64,000 nucleotides of DNA from Nematostella vectensis (GCF_932526225.1 NC_064047.1:12534460-12598459); one strand, 5' to 3'; positions 1 to 10,312 are shown, counted from the stretch's first letter. The notes: a model not told the origin generated them from the sequence alone. A program made the numbers and translations.

Positions 1-1160
1 GTTTGAACAGTTAAATTCTTTCTAAATTGTATGCCACCGCCCTCACCCCTTGGTTTAGACATCTATACTTGTATCGTTATTTCAATTAGGCGAAACTGTT
101 GTAGACACGCGTTCTTTCAGCATGCGCAGTTAAGTTTTAAAAGTTGCTTAATCATTAGTGTTATTTTAGAGTTACCTTGACTTCATAGATTATTCTGTAA
201 ATACGCAGGGACGAGAGACCAACTCTGTGATTTCCCACGCCCTCACGCTTTTGTCTGATTGGTTCGTTTTGCCAAATTTTCTCCGTTTCCTCTTGAATTG
301 TTTTACATTCAAGATTGTTTTACATATTTCCTTTCATGTGGGACCACTACATGGGTATCTGTCTGGTCCAAGGGTATAAATATAGCGAGCCTAATTCTGT
401 ACTTATGCTGCTGCTGTGGCCAAACATTTGGAAAGCATTGAAAAACGCCAGCCTTGCCTTCGTCTTCATCTCCGTATTAAGGATCCCGGCTTGTGCCCCT
501 AACATTAATTCATACAATGGGAAATAATTTTGATTATTTTTGCTTTTTATCTTATGCTAATTAATAGAATTTCGAAGATTATTTTTTACCGTTGTTTTGA
601 CTGAAAATACAACTTTAAGCTCCATTGAAGGGTTGTGGGTAAGGGATCAATTGTATCTTTTTCCCATCGGCAATTCAATCACCATCCTTAGATGTATTTC
701 ACGGTAAAATAGCTTGGCATTCACTCATCAGAGGAGATACTAGTTATTATATAAAATGTGGTAGGACTGTATTTCTATTCCTTTTGATCAACTTTTTGCA
801 AACACGTCATTTAATAAATCTCCATGAAATCTCTAATTAGCCCCTGGCGATTATTTCTTTTTGTCTTGACAAAATCTGCTCGATTAGAGGGAGGGGCTTG
901 TTTCAAAACCTTTTTTTCATTTTCTGACACTAGGTATTTCGGCCCCTATAAAAGGTGCTAAATATTAGTGCTTATTACTCGTACAAAAATAGATAAATCT
1001 AGCAAGAGTCAATTGTTCCTTTTGGAAAGATGTTTCTTCGGGGTTAGGGGTGAAGACTCAATTTCCTTGAATTTAAATAATACGAGTTCGGCACGGTTTT
1101 TGCTGTTTTTACTCTAGTTTTTATTATAAAATAACGCATTTTGTTTTATTTTCTTCAAAG

Positions 1161-1483
1161 TGAGTGACCGAGGATACCAGTCCTCCAGCAGGTCATTCTT
1201 GTTCACGCTGTGTAACAAGAATGGCTACCGCCCTGAAAAGTTGCCATTGAGGCGCACGCCAGATGGACTGGCCATTTTGGACAATACAAGTTGCGGTCCG
1301 GTGTTTGGTGGTCGTGACCTGTTTATCGCTGACAACGCGGGGGGTAAAAAAGTGTCCTGTACGGAGCCACGCACGTACGCTCGTCCCCAGGGCGCCCCAT
1401 TTGATGGCCTGTGTGACGTCTTTGCTGGCAAATACAGATTCACACCCGACGAAATGGAGGTGTTTCACGAGGTGGTGGACTGA
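1161..1483 (+). CDS. Terminal exon of a TRIM-TLDc paralogue (partial, 5' exons outside window)
   Basis: The exon follows a pyrimidine-rich tract and an AG acceptor (1159-1160) and ends at TGA 1481-1483. It encodes the C-terminal half of a TLDc domain: a FLFTL strand, then CGPVFGG, DLFIADNA, and the closing FAGKYRFTPDEMEVFHE that is typical of TLDc ends. It is the paralogue of the exon at 50307-50632. Compared with that copy it lacks 3 bases in the GGGSDL region and has about 15 amino-acid changes, mostly in two clusters. It also departs more from TLDc convention (for example RDL instead of GSDL). It may be a diverged functional duplicate or an early pseudogene. The upstream exons would lie left of the window. 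Confidence 0.75.
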
Positions 1484-3320
1484 ATACAGCTCTGAGCGTC
1501 TGTAAAGTGACAATAGACATAAAGACGTGTAAACATTTGTTAGTTGGTACTGTGTCATGAGAATAATGTATTTTGAATAAGGCTTCACCATCTTGTGATG
1601 TGACCCGCGGTGCATCTTGGGTAGCATGTAAATCACAAAATATCCCATGCTGTGAAAAACCCGCTAGCGAGGGTTACGGCACACGTTACTTTAGTCCAAC
1701 CTTATTTAAAAACGTGTACATCTCGAGTATATATATCCGAATTTTATAACACAAATGCAAATTGTAAATTTTAATAATTATTCCTATAAGCTGTTAGAAA
1801 CAATATGTTGTTTGGTCTAGATAATTACGTACAAGTTGTGTGTGTGTTTTTTACTTCTTTTTTAAAAATTAAGAAAGATGCCTAACCCGTGTGTCTTTGC
1901 GTAGAGGGAAGGGGAAGGGACTCCGATATTAGCAAGGTACAAGGTGAGGAAGTGCAATCAGAATTTATTAGATGGCTCCTGGGGGTAAATAAATATCGAA
2001 GCTCAAATGCGTGCCTGGTGGAGGCTGGTTGACTCCCTTTGCGAACTCAAGCAAAATGCAGAGCGTTGCAATATTGGGGGTTCTAAGAAATTCAGACCGT
2101 ACGAAACTTTCTAATGTAGCGATGCACGACTCTTTATGACGCGGAAAAAAAGAATTTTAAAAACACAAAATTAAATATATTTAAGGTATGGTAAACCACA
2201 CCCGACGCAGAAATACCAATAAATCTTATAAGACAGAGTCTGACATATATAGAACAACAAGTTAAATGAAATTAATAACTATGAATAGAAAGACCCTCGA
2301 CATAAAACCAAATTGAGAACATTAAGGAAATTTAAGAGCGTTCACAATATCTCTCCCAAGTTAAAATCGCAGAATTGCGTTCACAAAGTTTATGCCCAGT
2401 GCACACTAGCGACATATCGACATTACGACATGGGCGCGCGCACTCTTATCTTCGACATAACGACATAAGATTAAAAAAACATGTTTTTTCTTTTATGTCC
2501 TGATGTCCATGTTGTTATGACGGGCTAAACATAGTGCGCGCGCCCATGTTATGTTGCTAGTGTGCATTATTAAGCAACCACAAACTAGCTATCAAAACAG
2601 GACGACACAAAACCCCTGAACGAAAAACGTGCCCAATATGCTTGGTCGAAGTCGAGGACGAGGAAAAACACTGATCAAATGCCCGGCATATAATAAATCA
2701 AAGGAACGAATAAATTTATGTTTTTTTTTTTAAATTCGCAACAAAACAGATTTGAAAGCGATTGCTCAGTTTGAACCAGGATAGTGCAACAAAAGAAATA
2801 GCTCAATTTCTTTGGGAAGCAACAAAAATTAGATCTATAATGACATCGCTACAAAGTAAGATGATCAAAAACATATCAGGAATAGGAGAACGACTTGAAT
2901 ACCTTCTGTCTTTTTTAATATGAATGTATTCGGCAAAACCCGTGAATCAAAGATGAAAAGGTGCCAAATAAAATTATTGAATTGGATCAGCATGAGGGGG
3001 GGGGTCTGTTCGCTTCTATTGTGTTCGATAGGTGACTGCTGAGCTCGTGCGCCTTGCTTGACAGGAGGCGGAACAGAAAAACAGATTTGGCGTGTGATGA
3101 AAAACGAGAAACAAATGAGACATTTCTTGGAAAAGTAGATTGGACATCACTTCGGGCAACACAACAAAACTTTAAAGAGTAGCAATATTTGAAACATGAC
3201 TAGCTTGAATTGTAAAGACCGCCCCACGGCACACTTGTAAGCTTGCAATGCAACGGTGTTTTCGCGTTTTCTGTAAGCGTATATAAATTCGTGGATGAAT
3301 AAAGTTGCATATATGTACCC
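1484..3320. other. 3' flank of copy A, no gene seen
   Basis: AT-rich sequence shared with copy B, probably 3' UTR and intergenic DNA. It includes a short inverted pair near 2400-2560 ('gacatgggcgcgcgcac' against 'gtgcgcgcgcccatgt'), which looks like the ends of a small MITE-like element about 160 bp long. I see no supported coding sequence; the minus-strand open frame over 1193-1648 is only the complement of the TLDc exon. Confidence 0.5.
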
Positions 3321-4124
3321 TGTTGTTGTGGTGGAGTAGCCTCTCTATAAAATTATACCACTTGTGAGGGTGGTTGTTGTGGTGGAGTAGCCTCTCTATA
3401 AAATTATACCACTTGTGAGGGTGGTTGTTGTGGTGGAGTGGCCTCTCTATAAAATTATACCACTTGTGAGGGTGGTTGTTGTGGTGGAGTAGCCTCTCTA
3501 TAAAATTATACCACTTGTGAGGGTGGTTGTTGTGGTGGAGTAGCCTCTCTATAAAATTATACCACTTGTGAGGGTGGTTGTTGTGGTGGAGTGGCCTCTC
3601 TATAAAATTATACCACTTGTGAGGGTGGTTGTTGTGGTGGAGTGGCCTCTATAAAATTATACCACTTGTGAGGGTGGTTGTTGTGGTGGAGTGGCCTCTA
3701 TAAAATTATACCACTTGTGAGGGTGGTTGTTGTGGTGGAGTGGCCTCTATAAAATTATACCACTTGTGAGGGTGGTTGTTGTGGTGGAGTGGCCTCTATA
3801 AAATTATACCACTTGTGAGGGTGGTTGTTGTGGTGGAGTGGCCTCTATAAAATTATACCACTTGTGAGGGTGGTTGTTGTGGTGGAGTGGCCTCCCTATA
3901 AAATTATACCACTTGTGAGGGTGGTTGTTGTGGTGGAGTGGCCTCTCTATAAAATTATACCACTTGTGAGGGTGGTTGTTGTGGTGGAGTAGCCTCTCTA
4001 TAAAATTATACCAGTTGTGAGGGTGGTTGTTGTGGTGGAGTGGCCTCTCTATAAAATTATACCACTTGTGAGGGTGGTTGTTGTGGTGGAGTGGCCTCTC
4101 TATAAAATTATACCACTTGTGAGG
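3321..4124. repeat. 51-bp minisatellite, about 16 units (copy A)
   Basis: Tandem units of 'gagggtggttgttgtggtgg' followed by agtggcctctctataaaatt and ataccacttgt, 51 bp per unit. Several central units lack a 'ct' and are 49 bp. Because 51 is a multiple of three, the minus strand reads as a repeated peptide, but this is an artefact of the unit length. The equivalent array in copy B has only about 6 units, so copy number has changed since the duplication. Confidence 0.95.
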
Positions 4125-4297
4125 CTGGTTAAGCGGCAATGCCACCAGCTTACTCACGGTAGATTACGTAACTATCTCCAATCATTTGTAATGGTACGCG
4201 AAAAATATTACAAAATTGTAAAAGCAGTGTGCCTAGTAGGTTTTTTTGAGGAGCGGATGGTCTGTTAAATAGCGCGGATTCTAATAGATTCTTTCGC

Positions 4298-4871
4298 TAT
4301 CGCTATCGCTTTTTGGGGCAGTGAAATTTTCCAATGCTGCTTTAACTAGACAAGTATTCCAGGGGTATAGAATTATCGGCTATCGCTTTTTGGGGCAGTG
4401 AAATTTTCCAATTCTGCTTTAACTAGACGAGTATTCCAGGGGTATAGATTTATCGGCTATCGCTTTTTGGGGCTGTGAAATTTTCCAATGCTGCTTTAAC
4501 TAGACGAGTATTCCAGGGGTATAGAATTATCGGCTATCGCTTTTTTGGGCAGTGAAATTTTCCGATGCTGCTTTAACTAGACTAGTATTCCAGGGGTATA
4601 GAATTATCGGCTATCGCTTTTTGGGGCAGTGAAATTTTCCAATGCTGCTTTAACTAGATGAGTATTCCAGGGGTATAGAATTATCGGTTATCGCTTTTTG
4701 AGGCATTGAAATTTTCCGATGCTGCTTTAACTAGACGAGTATTCCAGGGGTATAGAATTATCGGCTATCGCTTTTTGGGGCAGTGAAATTTTCCGATGCT
4801 GCTTTAACTAGACTAGTATTCCAGGGGTATAGAATTATCGGCTATCGCTTTTTGGGGCAGTGAAATTTTCC
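4298..4871. repeat. 77-bp minisatellite, about 7 units (copy A)
   Basis: Tandem units of about 77 bp running from 'tatcggctatcgctttttgg' through ggcagtgaaattttcc, tgctgctttaactagac and gagtattccaggggtatagaat. Copy B has about 13 units at 52960-53970. No coding potential is apparent. Confidence 0.95.
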
Positions 4872-5341
4872 TGGAGCTCTGCCATCCCATGCAACCTCCC
4901 CCTCCCCCTCTTCTCACCGTTGTGTTTAAAGGAATGTATATTATTTCGCTTGTTTGAGAGATAAAACAACCTATTTTCGTGCCACTATCTAATATATTTG
5001 AGGTAAATGTTGTGCTATTACTTCATGCGCGAATGTTTATTCAACTGAAATCTTTACCGTTTTTTTTTGTCAGAATGGCTTTGTTTTCTGAAAATTTTGC
5101 TCTTGCTGTTCCTATTTTTGTTTGTATTTGTCAACCCCCCCCCCCTCTTTAAATATCAAAAAGTCTATCCTTTAACATAATATAAATGACAAGAAAACAA
5201 ATAAACTTTTGCTTTCGCGTGAATATCGATTAGTTCATCGATCGATTTCAAAAAGGCGGGAAAACAAGAAACACTCGCGCGCTGCCAAATCAAAAATGTA
5301 AATGAGTGAAAAGATTAAATTGGACGACTTTTAGGGCTATT
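4872..5341. other. Unique flank between minisatellite and viral element
   Basis: AT-rich sequence matching copy B at 53972-54437. It contains a C homopolymer near 5136 and no gene. It ends exactly where the two duplicate copies diverge. Confidence 0.6.
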
Positions 5342-5387
5342 TGGGGGGGACCGGGGGGTTTCAGAGAAACTGGTGGGAGGCGTGGAT

Positions 5388-5478
5388 CGCCCCTCCGGAC
5401 CTCCCAGCCTCCCAGCACGGTCTCCTGTCTTAGGCCTGGGAGACGCGAATCGCCCCTCCGAGCCTCCCAGCCCCGTCT
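5388..5478. repeat. Duplicated C-rich motif at viral left end
   Basis: Two copies of a motif containing 'atcgcccctccg' and 'cctcccagc', at about 5388-5418 and 5449-5474, separated by 'tcttaggcctgggagacg'. The position just inside the left boundary suggests part of a terminal region, but no matching inverted copy was found at the right end. Confidence 0.5.
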
Positions 5479-5498
5479 CTATATATCAAGCGTATAAT

Positions 5499-5700
5499 GT
5501 TTCACGTACATAAACAATCGGCGACCGCTAATGTAGGCCGAATCGATTTCACGTACATGAGCTTTTGGCGATTGCTAATGTAGGCCAAATTGGTTTCGCG
5601 TACGGGGCGATTGCTAATGTAGGCCAAAACGGTTTCACGTACATAAACAATCGGCAAAAGCTAATGTAGGCAAAATAGGTTTCGCGTACATGAATAATCA
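5499..5700. repeat. Imperfect tandem array near viral left end
   Basis: Four to five imperfect units of roughly 45-60 bp built from 'gtttcacgtacataaacaat', 'cggcgattgctaatgtaggc' and a variable linker. All are non-coding and lie between the left edge and the first viral gene. Subterminal direct repeats are common near ends of DNA viruses and large transposons, where they can bind replication or integration proteins; that role is an inference here. Confidence 0.7.
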
Positions 5701-5799
5701 TGCGGAGCGGTAGGCGTTTGCGGGTGGCAGACGCTGGGAAGCGGGGGGTATGTGCCACCGCTGCTAACGTCGCTGTTCGCAATGCCTGCTATGTCGGGC

Positions 5800-6467
5800 C
5801 TAGGTTAGCTCTAATACGAGGCGAACAGGCCTGCCCTTAAAGTCCACCCGTCTACCGCGGTCATCCCTGACCCATTCAGAGGAAGACGCTGCGACACAAA
5901 TGGGGGTGTCGGGCCCATAGACGACTTTCTCGTGCGGCCTCCCGCGGGTTTCTAGGCAAGCGAGAACGTTTGAAGGCTCGTCTAAGGCGAGGCACTGCGA
6001 GCGGTCTACGATGTCGCAGGAGATGTAGAAGGCCTCTATTTTCGGCAAAGTCACCTTAAGTGGGGGGGGCCCAAGGGCAGTGCGAGGCCCCGCTCCCCCA
6101 TCTGATCGTCTTTAGCCTCTAGGCCAAATAGTGCGCAAAGCTCGGCGTTCAGGAACACAACGCCTGTGGACACGAGCACGATCTTCCCGGTGAGGGGATC
6201 CAGCTTCGCGGTCAGAATCTGGCTTTTAGCGGTGTTGATCGTTTCCACGATGGACTCGGCCGTGTGGTGGCCGGCTGGCAGAGTAGCGATGGGCGGGAGG
6301 GAGGCTATAGTCGTTATCTGCTGCTCCCGCTCGAGATTATACCAGCTGTTAAACAGCGAGCACTGCCGGAGCGCCACAAAGCGCGGGCGCCTTATCGGCT
6401 GCTCGAGGAAGAGCGTCAGTTCACCTCCGGTGAACACAGCGTGTAGGACCACCATTGTGTTGAACAT
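5800..6467 (-). pseudogene. Penton-like minor capsid protein candidate, frameshifted
   Basis: Two adjoining minus-strand frames: 6467-6051 (138 residues, from ATG) and 6054-5800 (84 residues, no ATG of its own). They meet beside an 8-base G run at 6062-6069, so I read them as one gene of about 220 codons broken by a homopolymer indel. The C-terminal part has a pattern (YISCDIVDRS, then VVYGPDTP, then DDRGRRVDFKGRPVRLVLEL) that resembles small beta-rich minor capsid or penton-type proteins of Polinton-like viruses. That assignment is from remembered pattern, not a search. It is transcribed divergently from the 594-codon gene, whose start is 30 bp away, suggesting a shared promoter. Confidence 0.55.
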
Positions 6468-6497
6468 AGCCCGCCTTCGTGTTTAGTAGGGCTGAGC

Positions 6498-8282
6498 ATG
6501 GATTGGGAAGGCTGGCAGATGCTGAACGAGGTCCCCCGAAGGAAGGAGGAGGGGACGAAGAAGGCGGCAGTTGCAGCGGGAGCCTCTATAGCCGAACATA
6601 TCAAACACGCTATAGCCGACAAAGTCAAAAACCCGGTTTCCCTAGGATTCCCTAGGTCTCTGACCCTCGCGCAAAAGCTGCTCTACGCCGTGCCCACGAC
6701 CCCCGTGGAGAGCACTGCCTCAGACACCACCCTACTACTCACGCAGCTGGAGATACACGTGGCTGAGGACAAATTGTTCACGACTAGGGTCCAAGACATA
6801 TTCAAAGAGACAGTAGTCACGCACAAGTCCGCCAAGGAGTCTCGCCGGTGGCTATCGGAGCCTTCCTATGGGTACTGGCCACAGCAACTCAACTTTGCGG
6901 TCTGGTGCGCAACCGCCGGATGTGGGGTGTCCCTAACTGACCCCACTTTCGCCACGCTCCCCTCTGTCATCAGGGGATTTCTAAGGTTTCACGTCTACTT
7001 CACCACCCGGAGGATACTCTACGAGCTCGGCGTCCCCTTGCCTGGCGACAACCCGTTCACGAAAAAAGGTAACCCCTACAAGAAGGCCGCTTTCGAGCGT
7101 CTATGCATAGAGTTCGGTTTGCCGCGTAAGCCGGACTTCCGATGGAAAGGCGGGCGGAACCACGGGCTAGGCGATGTGTTTGTGTTCTACCCGGGGGAGG
7201 GGTATCGCAACGTGTACGTGATCCGTGGCTACGACACGGCGGCGGACGAGTACCCGAGCCACCTCAATCTGTTTAGCGACGAAGGTGGGACGTACAATAG
7301 TGGGAAGCAGGTGGGTGACATACACAACGACGACCACGGGGGCGTGCAATATATCTGGTTTGCGCCTCCCAAAGGCGAGGGGCTGACAAAAGCAGGGCTA
7401 GGGAGACTCGACCGCTCGGTCGAGGCGTTCGTCTACACAGTGCTTGGCGCGCAGGTAAACGTCCGTTCCTCCATCGCAGGGGCCGGTGGGCCGGCCATGG
7501 AGGCGCAGGCGGAGTTCACGGAGCTGCTCGAAGACGCGATCATAGAAAACGACATCGCTCAAAGCGTGCAAAGGTACCAGTTAGCCGTGCAGGGAGCCAA
7601 GGTGAGACTGAGTCTTGCGGTTGCACCAGGAGTGTGGCTGATGCCGAGCGATCTGGTGATAAACACGCAAAGCGTCGTGGGCTACAACAATAAGCTGCAG
7701 AAAGCCACGGACTCCATGAAGCTCGGCGCAAACGCGATCAACACCGAGACAAAGTCAGTCAGTGCTCATAACATGACCAGTGGGCATCCTAGGGTGCAAC
7801 ACGCGACTGACCACGCGCCGCCCCGGCGGCAAAGCACCCCTGCGAAAGTGCACGCGGAGGGCGCGGCCCCTACCCTGTCGGGCGAGAAAAGTGACCACAC
7901 CGCCCTCAAGATGGGGTTGTCGGTGCTCGTGGTGGTCGCGGCGTATTACTTGTTCCGATTACTGCTTTGCATTCGACAAACCAAGAACGCGGCTACGGCT
8001 AGAATGAGCAGCCACGCATTTTCGCCAAGGAATTTCACCGCTTTCCCTGCAGCCTTAAACACGAAGTTCGCGATGCTGCCTACTAGCCCGGGGAGAATTT
8101 CGCCCAGCTTTTTACCGATGGCCTTAAGCCCGTTACCGACCCCTCTGGCCACGGAGGAGAGCGACTTGCCAAGCGACGTCACAATGGCCGCGATCGTCGT
8201 CACTACGGCCAACCCGATAGCGGTGACGGTGAAGCCGTACTTTTTGAAGATGGCTTTGATGCGCTCTCTTAGCGGCTTTTGA
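6498..8282 (+). CDS. Unassigned viral protein with C-terminal membrane segment (594 aa)
   Basis: Open frame from ATG 6498. The first 480 or so residues have ordinary coding character. A basic and Ala-rich N-terminal 35 residues precede a large soluble region, then a Pro/Ser-rich linker around 440-465. A hydrophobic segment near residues 474-492 (GLSVLVVVAAYYLFRLLLCI) would be a single membrane anchor. The final 100 or so residues overlap, antisense, the convergent gene at 7946-8926 and have low-complexity character, so the original stop was probably near 7980 and has been lost by mutation or frameshift. I do not recognise the family. Its place beside capsid genes suggests a virion or membrane protein, which is an inference. 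Confidence 0.7.
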   Translation: MDWEGWQMLNEVPRRKEEGTKKAAVAAGASIAEHIKHAIADKVKNPVSLGFPRSLTLAQKLLYAVPTTPVESTASDTTLLLTQLEIHVAEDKLFTTRVQDIFKETVVTHKSAKESRRWLSEPSYGYWPQQLNFAVWCATAGCGVSLTDPTFATLPSVIRGFLRFHVYFTTRRILYELGVPLPGDNPFTKKGNPYKKAAFERLCIEFGLPRKPDFRWKGGRNHGLGDVFVFYPGEGYRNVYVIRGYDTAADEYPSHLNLFSDEGGTYNSGKQVGDIHNDDHGGVQYIWFAPPKGEGLTKAGLGRLDRSVEAFVYTVLGAQVNVRSSIAGAGGPAMEAQAEFTELLEDAIIENDIAQSVQRYQLAVQGAKVRLSLAVAPGVWLMPSDLVINTQSVVGYNNKLQKATDSMKLGANAINTETKSVSAHNMTSGHPRVQHATDHAPPRRQSTPAKVHAEGAAPTLSGEKSDHTALKMGLSVLVVVAAYYLFRLLLCIRQTKNAATARMSSHAFSPRNFTAFPAALNTKFAMLPTSPGRISPSFLPMALSPLPTPLATEESDLPSDVTMAAIVVTTANPIAVTVKPYFLKMALMRSLSGF

Positions 8283-8926
8283 TTCTCGAGCTCCCGGTTT
8301 TCGCGTTCTAGTTCGTCAATCTCGGACAGCCTCTCCTCGTTTCGCTCACGGGCCTCTTGGTGGCTACTCTCTGACGAGTTAGGGTCGTCGATGGTCTCCC
8401 TGTCTGTGGCTACCACCCCTTGCAGCTCTTGGATCCGTTCTGTGTTCTCCTGGATGACCGCGTCTACCTCTGCCACGGACCCCATCGCCAGCTTGAAGCC
8501 TCTTAGATTTGCAACGTCCTGTCGGACGCCCCCGTCCTCGTTGAACAGCTGTCTTGGTTTAGACCAACCCCCTTTGTCGAGGTTGCGAACCCGTATTAGC
8601 GTCTTCCCCCTCTGGTCGGACTGGAACCGTATCAGATTCTCGTTAAGGTCTGGGTATTTCTCCCTGAGGAACTGGAGACCGAGTCTTGTCGCAGCACCCT
8701 CTGTGATGAACGAGGTTTCAGCGCTTGCCGTTCCGGCGGTTTGCGTTGCGCTTCGCGTAGCCATGCTATGCGCAGCATGCATACGCGATAACGTGCTCGT
8801 CATTGGGATCGACTCCCCATCGTCGGGGTCGAACGGGATAAGGGGCGTCGTCTCGTCGTCCCCCGCCCCGCGATCGGCGGACGCGCCCGGCAAGGTATCG
8901 TCAATGTCAACGTCAACGTCACCCAT
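7946..8926 (-). CDS. Unassigned viral coiled-coil/membrane protein (326 aa)
   Basis: Intact minus-strand frame. An acidic N-terminus (GDVDVDIDDT) and Ser/Thr-rich region are followed by a folded part (LQFLREKYPDLNENLIRFQS). A charged Glu/Arg-rich coiled coil lies at about residues 155-218. A Gly/Ala-rich hydrophobic stretch at about 228-312 contains repeated GVGNGLKAIGKKLGE-like amphipathic helices, and a final membrane segment near 303-316 ends in a short basic tail. This design (coiled coil plus glycine-rich amphipathic helices plus anchor) suits a virion membrane-active or scaffold protein, but I do not recognise a family. It is divergent from the major capsid gene and convergent with the 594-aa frame, overlapping its last 337 bases. 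Confidence 0.75.
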   Translation of the reverse strand: MGDVDVDIDDTLPGASADRGAGDDETTPLIPFDPDDGESIPMTSTLSRMHAAHSMATRSATQTAGTASAETSFITEGAATRLGLQFLREKYPDLNENLIRFQSDQRGKTLIRVRNLDKGGWSKPRQLFNEDGGVRQDVANLRGFKLAMGSVAEVDAVIQENTERIQELQGVVATDRETIDDPNSSESSHQEARERNEERLSEIDELERENRELENQKPLRERIKAIFKKYGFTVTAIGLAVVTTIAAIVTSLGKSLSSVARGVGNGLKAIGKKLGEILPGLVGSIANFVFKAAGKAVKFLGENAWLLILAVAAFLVCRMQSSNRNK

Positions 8927-9005
8927 GATGCGTGCGCATAACTCGTGCTATGCTATACTAGACATGTCTAACAGTCCGCACCATAGCCACGCGACTTCGT
9001 ACTTT
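8927..9005. promoter_or_regulatory. Bidirectional intergenic region between viral genes
   Basis: About 80 bp separate the starts of the minus-strand 326-aa gene and the plus-strand capsid gene. The stretch contains alternating 'gatgcgtgcgcata' and 'gctatgctatac' sequence. Similar 'cgtatacg/cgtacacg' alternating motifs occur before the 74-aa gene and between the 66-aa gene and the integrase, so they may be viral promoter elements. No experimental start site can be inferred. Confidence 0.4.
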
Positions 9006-10293
9006 ATGTACACGTATACGATGTCAGTCAGCGATAAACTCGACCCCCAGCGAACACCCAGAATCCCTCTGGGGTTGAAAGCCAAGAGAACTGTTCACCG
9101 GGTCACTCTCAACCCGTCGACGGCCTCCCCAGGCGAGACGCTATATGTGGCGGTCCCAAAGCTATCGGAAGGCGTCACGCTCGTGCCTGGCTCCTTGAGG
9201 GTCGGTCTCGATCTCTCCGTCTCAGGCCGTGCGAATAATACCGTCGTGAACAACGTCGGCCGAAATCTCGTGAGCCGCCTGAAAATCACGTTTGCAGGAG
9301 AAACGCTCCAGGAGACCAACCGCTACGACGTCTTCAAGACGTATGAGGAGCTTTACCTGTCCAAGGTCGAGAGAGAGGACCGCCTGGAGCAGGGCATACA
9401 GTCAGAAAACATGCGCAAGCTTCGCTCCAAGGCTGGCGATAAAGCGACCAGTAACGCCAAGGAGAACGCTCTAAGCGCCGCCCACGGGGCGAGGTACACC
9501 ATCCCGCTAGACCATTCTCTGCTGACGGACCACGGCGTGTTGTACCCAAGGGCGCTCCCCGAGGCGCTGCTCTTCGAGATCACGTTCGCAGCGCCTGACC
9601 AGGTAGTAGTCGGAACCGATGCCACCAAATTATCCTATGGCATCAAAATTCTAGAGCTGGAGTACGAAAGCCTGAGGGACGACAACCTCGCCCGGTCTGC
9701 AGCGGCCGCCTACCACAACGGCACAACGTTCTTCTACGAGCAAGTGAACCTTCACAAGACCTTCGTGATTAGCAAAGGGACGGACAGCATAATCAACGAG
9801 AGTGTCAACCTGCCGCGAAGGTCTATGAGTGGTCTGCTGCTTCTCTTTGTGGAGCCATACACGGCAGGGACTCGCGACTCTGAGAAGTTCGTGTACCCCG
9901 ACATCAAGAGCGTTCGCGTTACAATCGACGGCATGCCAAACAAAGTCTTCAGCCAGGGCCTGCGCACCACGGATTTCTGGATGGAGGCGAAAAGGCGGTT
10001 CGTCCGCCCCTCCCCGGGGGGGTGGGGCACAGCGGAGCGCTTGCCGTACCCCGGCAGTCGGCCCCGAGTCGTTCTATGGCGATAACAAGTTTGCTCTGTG
10101 GATCGACCTTCGAACGACGGACGACAGTGCTATCCATGGGGGTGGTCTCCGATTGGTCAATACCCGCGACGGTGTGCACCTCGAGATAAAACGCACGGCA
10201 GGCGGCTCGGGTAGCGTAAACTGTCACGTGTTTGTGGTGGCCGACGCCCAAATGAACCTTATGAGCGGACAGCTAGAGTCCATACAATACTGA
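9006..10293 (+). pseudogene. Major capsid protein (double jelly roll), frameshifted
   Basis: From ATG 9006 (in-frame alternatives at 8964 and 9021) a good coding frame runs to about 10010. After a G-rich run (10016-10022) the homologous C-terminus continues in another frame to the stop at 10293. Features are strand-rich blocks, GETLYVAVPKL near the start, LKITFAGETLQETNRYDVFK, a KSVRVTIDGMPNKVF block, FALWIDLRTTDDS, and a C-terminus with VVADAQMNLMSGQ. This order fits Polinton-like major capsid proteins, which form the icosahedral shell. One frameshift lies between about 10000 and 10070, so no full-length product is expected. The next gene starts 20 bp downstream. The longer open frame back to 8391 is only antisense to the 326-aa gene. 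Confidence 0.8.
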
Positions 10294-10312
10294 GCACATA
10301 CGCCGGAGCGGT

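Larger units (their letters stand above)
1..5341. repeat. Segmental duplication, copy A
   Basis: This stretch aligns along its length with 49145-54437 with only scattered substitutions and small indels. Both copies contain a TLDc exon, the same 3' flank and the same two minisatellites in the same order. The match stops at about 5341, just after a shared 'tagggctattt': copy A runs into the GC-rich viral element, while copy B continues with ordinary AT-rich sequence. The left edge is cut by the window, so the duplicated block is at least 5.3 kb and may include the rest of a TRIM-TLDc paralogue upstream. Confidence 0.93.

Noticed and set aside
1193-1648. 151-codon minus-strand frame
   Set aside because: It is the complement of the TLDc exon and its 3' flank; the copy B counterpart is shorter and not conserved as protein.
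3804-4157. Repeated-peptide protein on the minus strand of the 51-bp array (also 52305-52778)
   Set aside because: The unit length is a multiple of three, so an open frame arises by periodicity alone; unit number and 2-base deletions shift frame elsewhere in the array.
3321-4871. CRISPR array
   Set aside because: Units are directly adjacent with no unique spacers, in a eukaryotic context without Cas genes.
8391-9005. Open frame extending the capsid gene 205 codons upstream
   Set aside because: It is antisense to the convincing 326-aa gene and shows low-complexity, non-protein-like composition; the capsid protein begins at about 9006.
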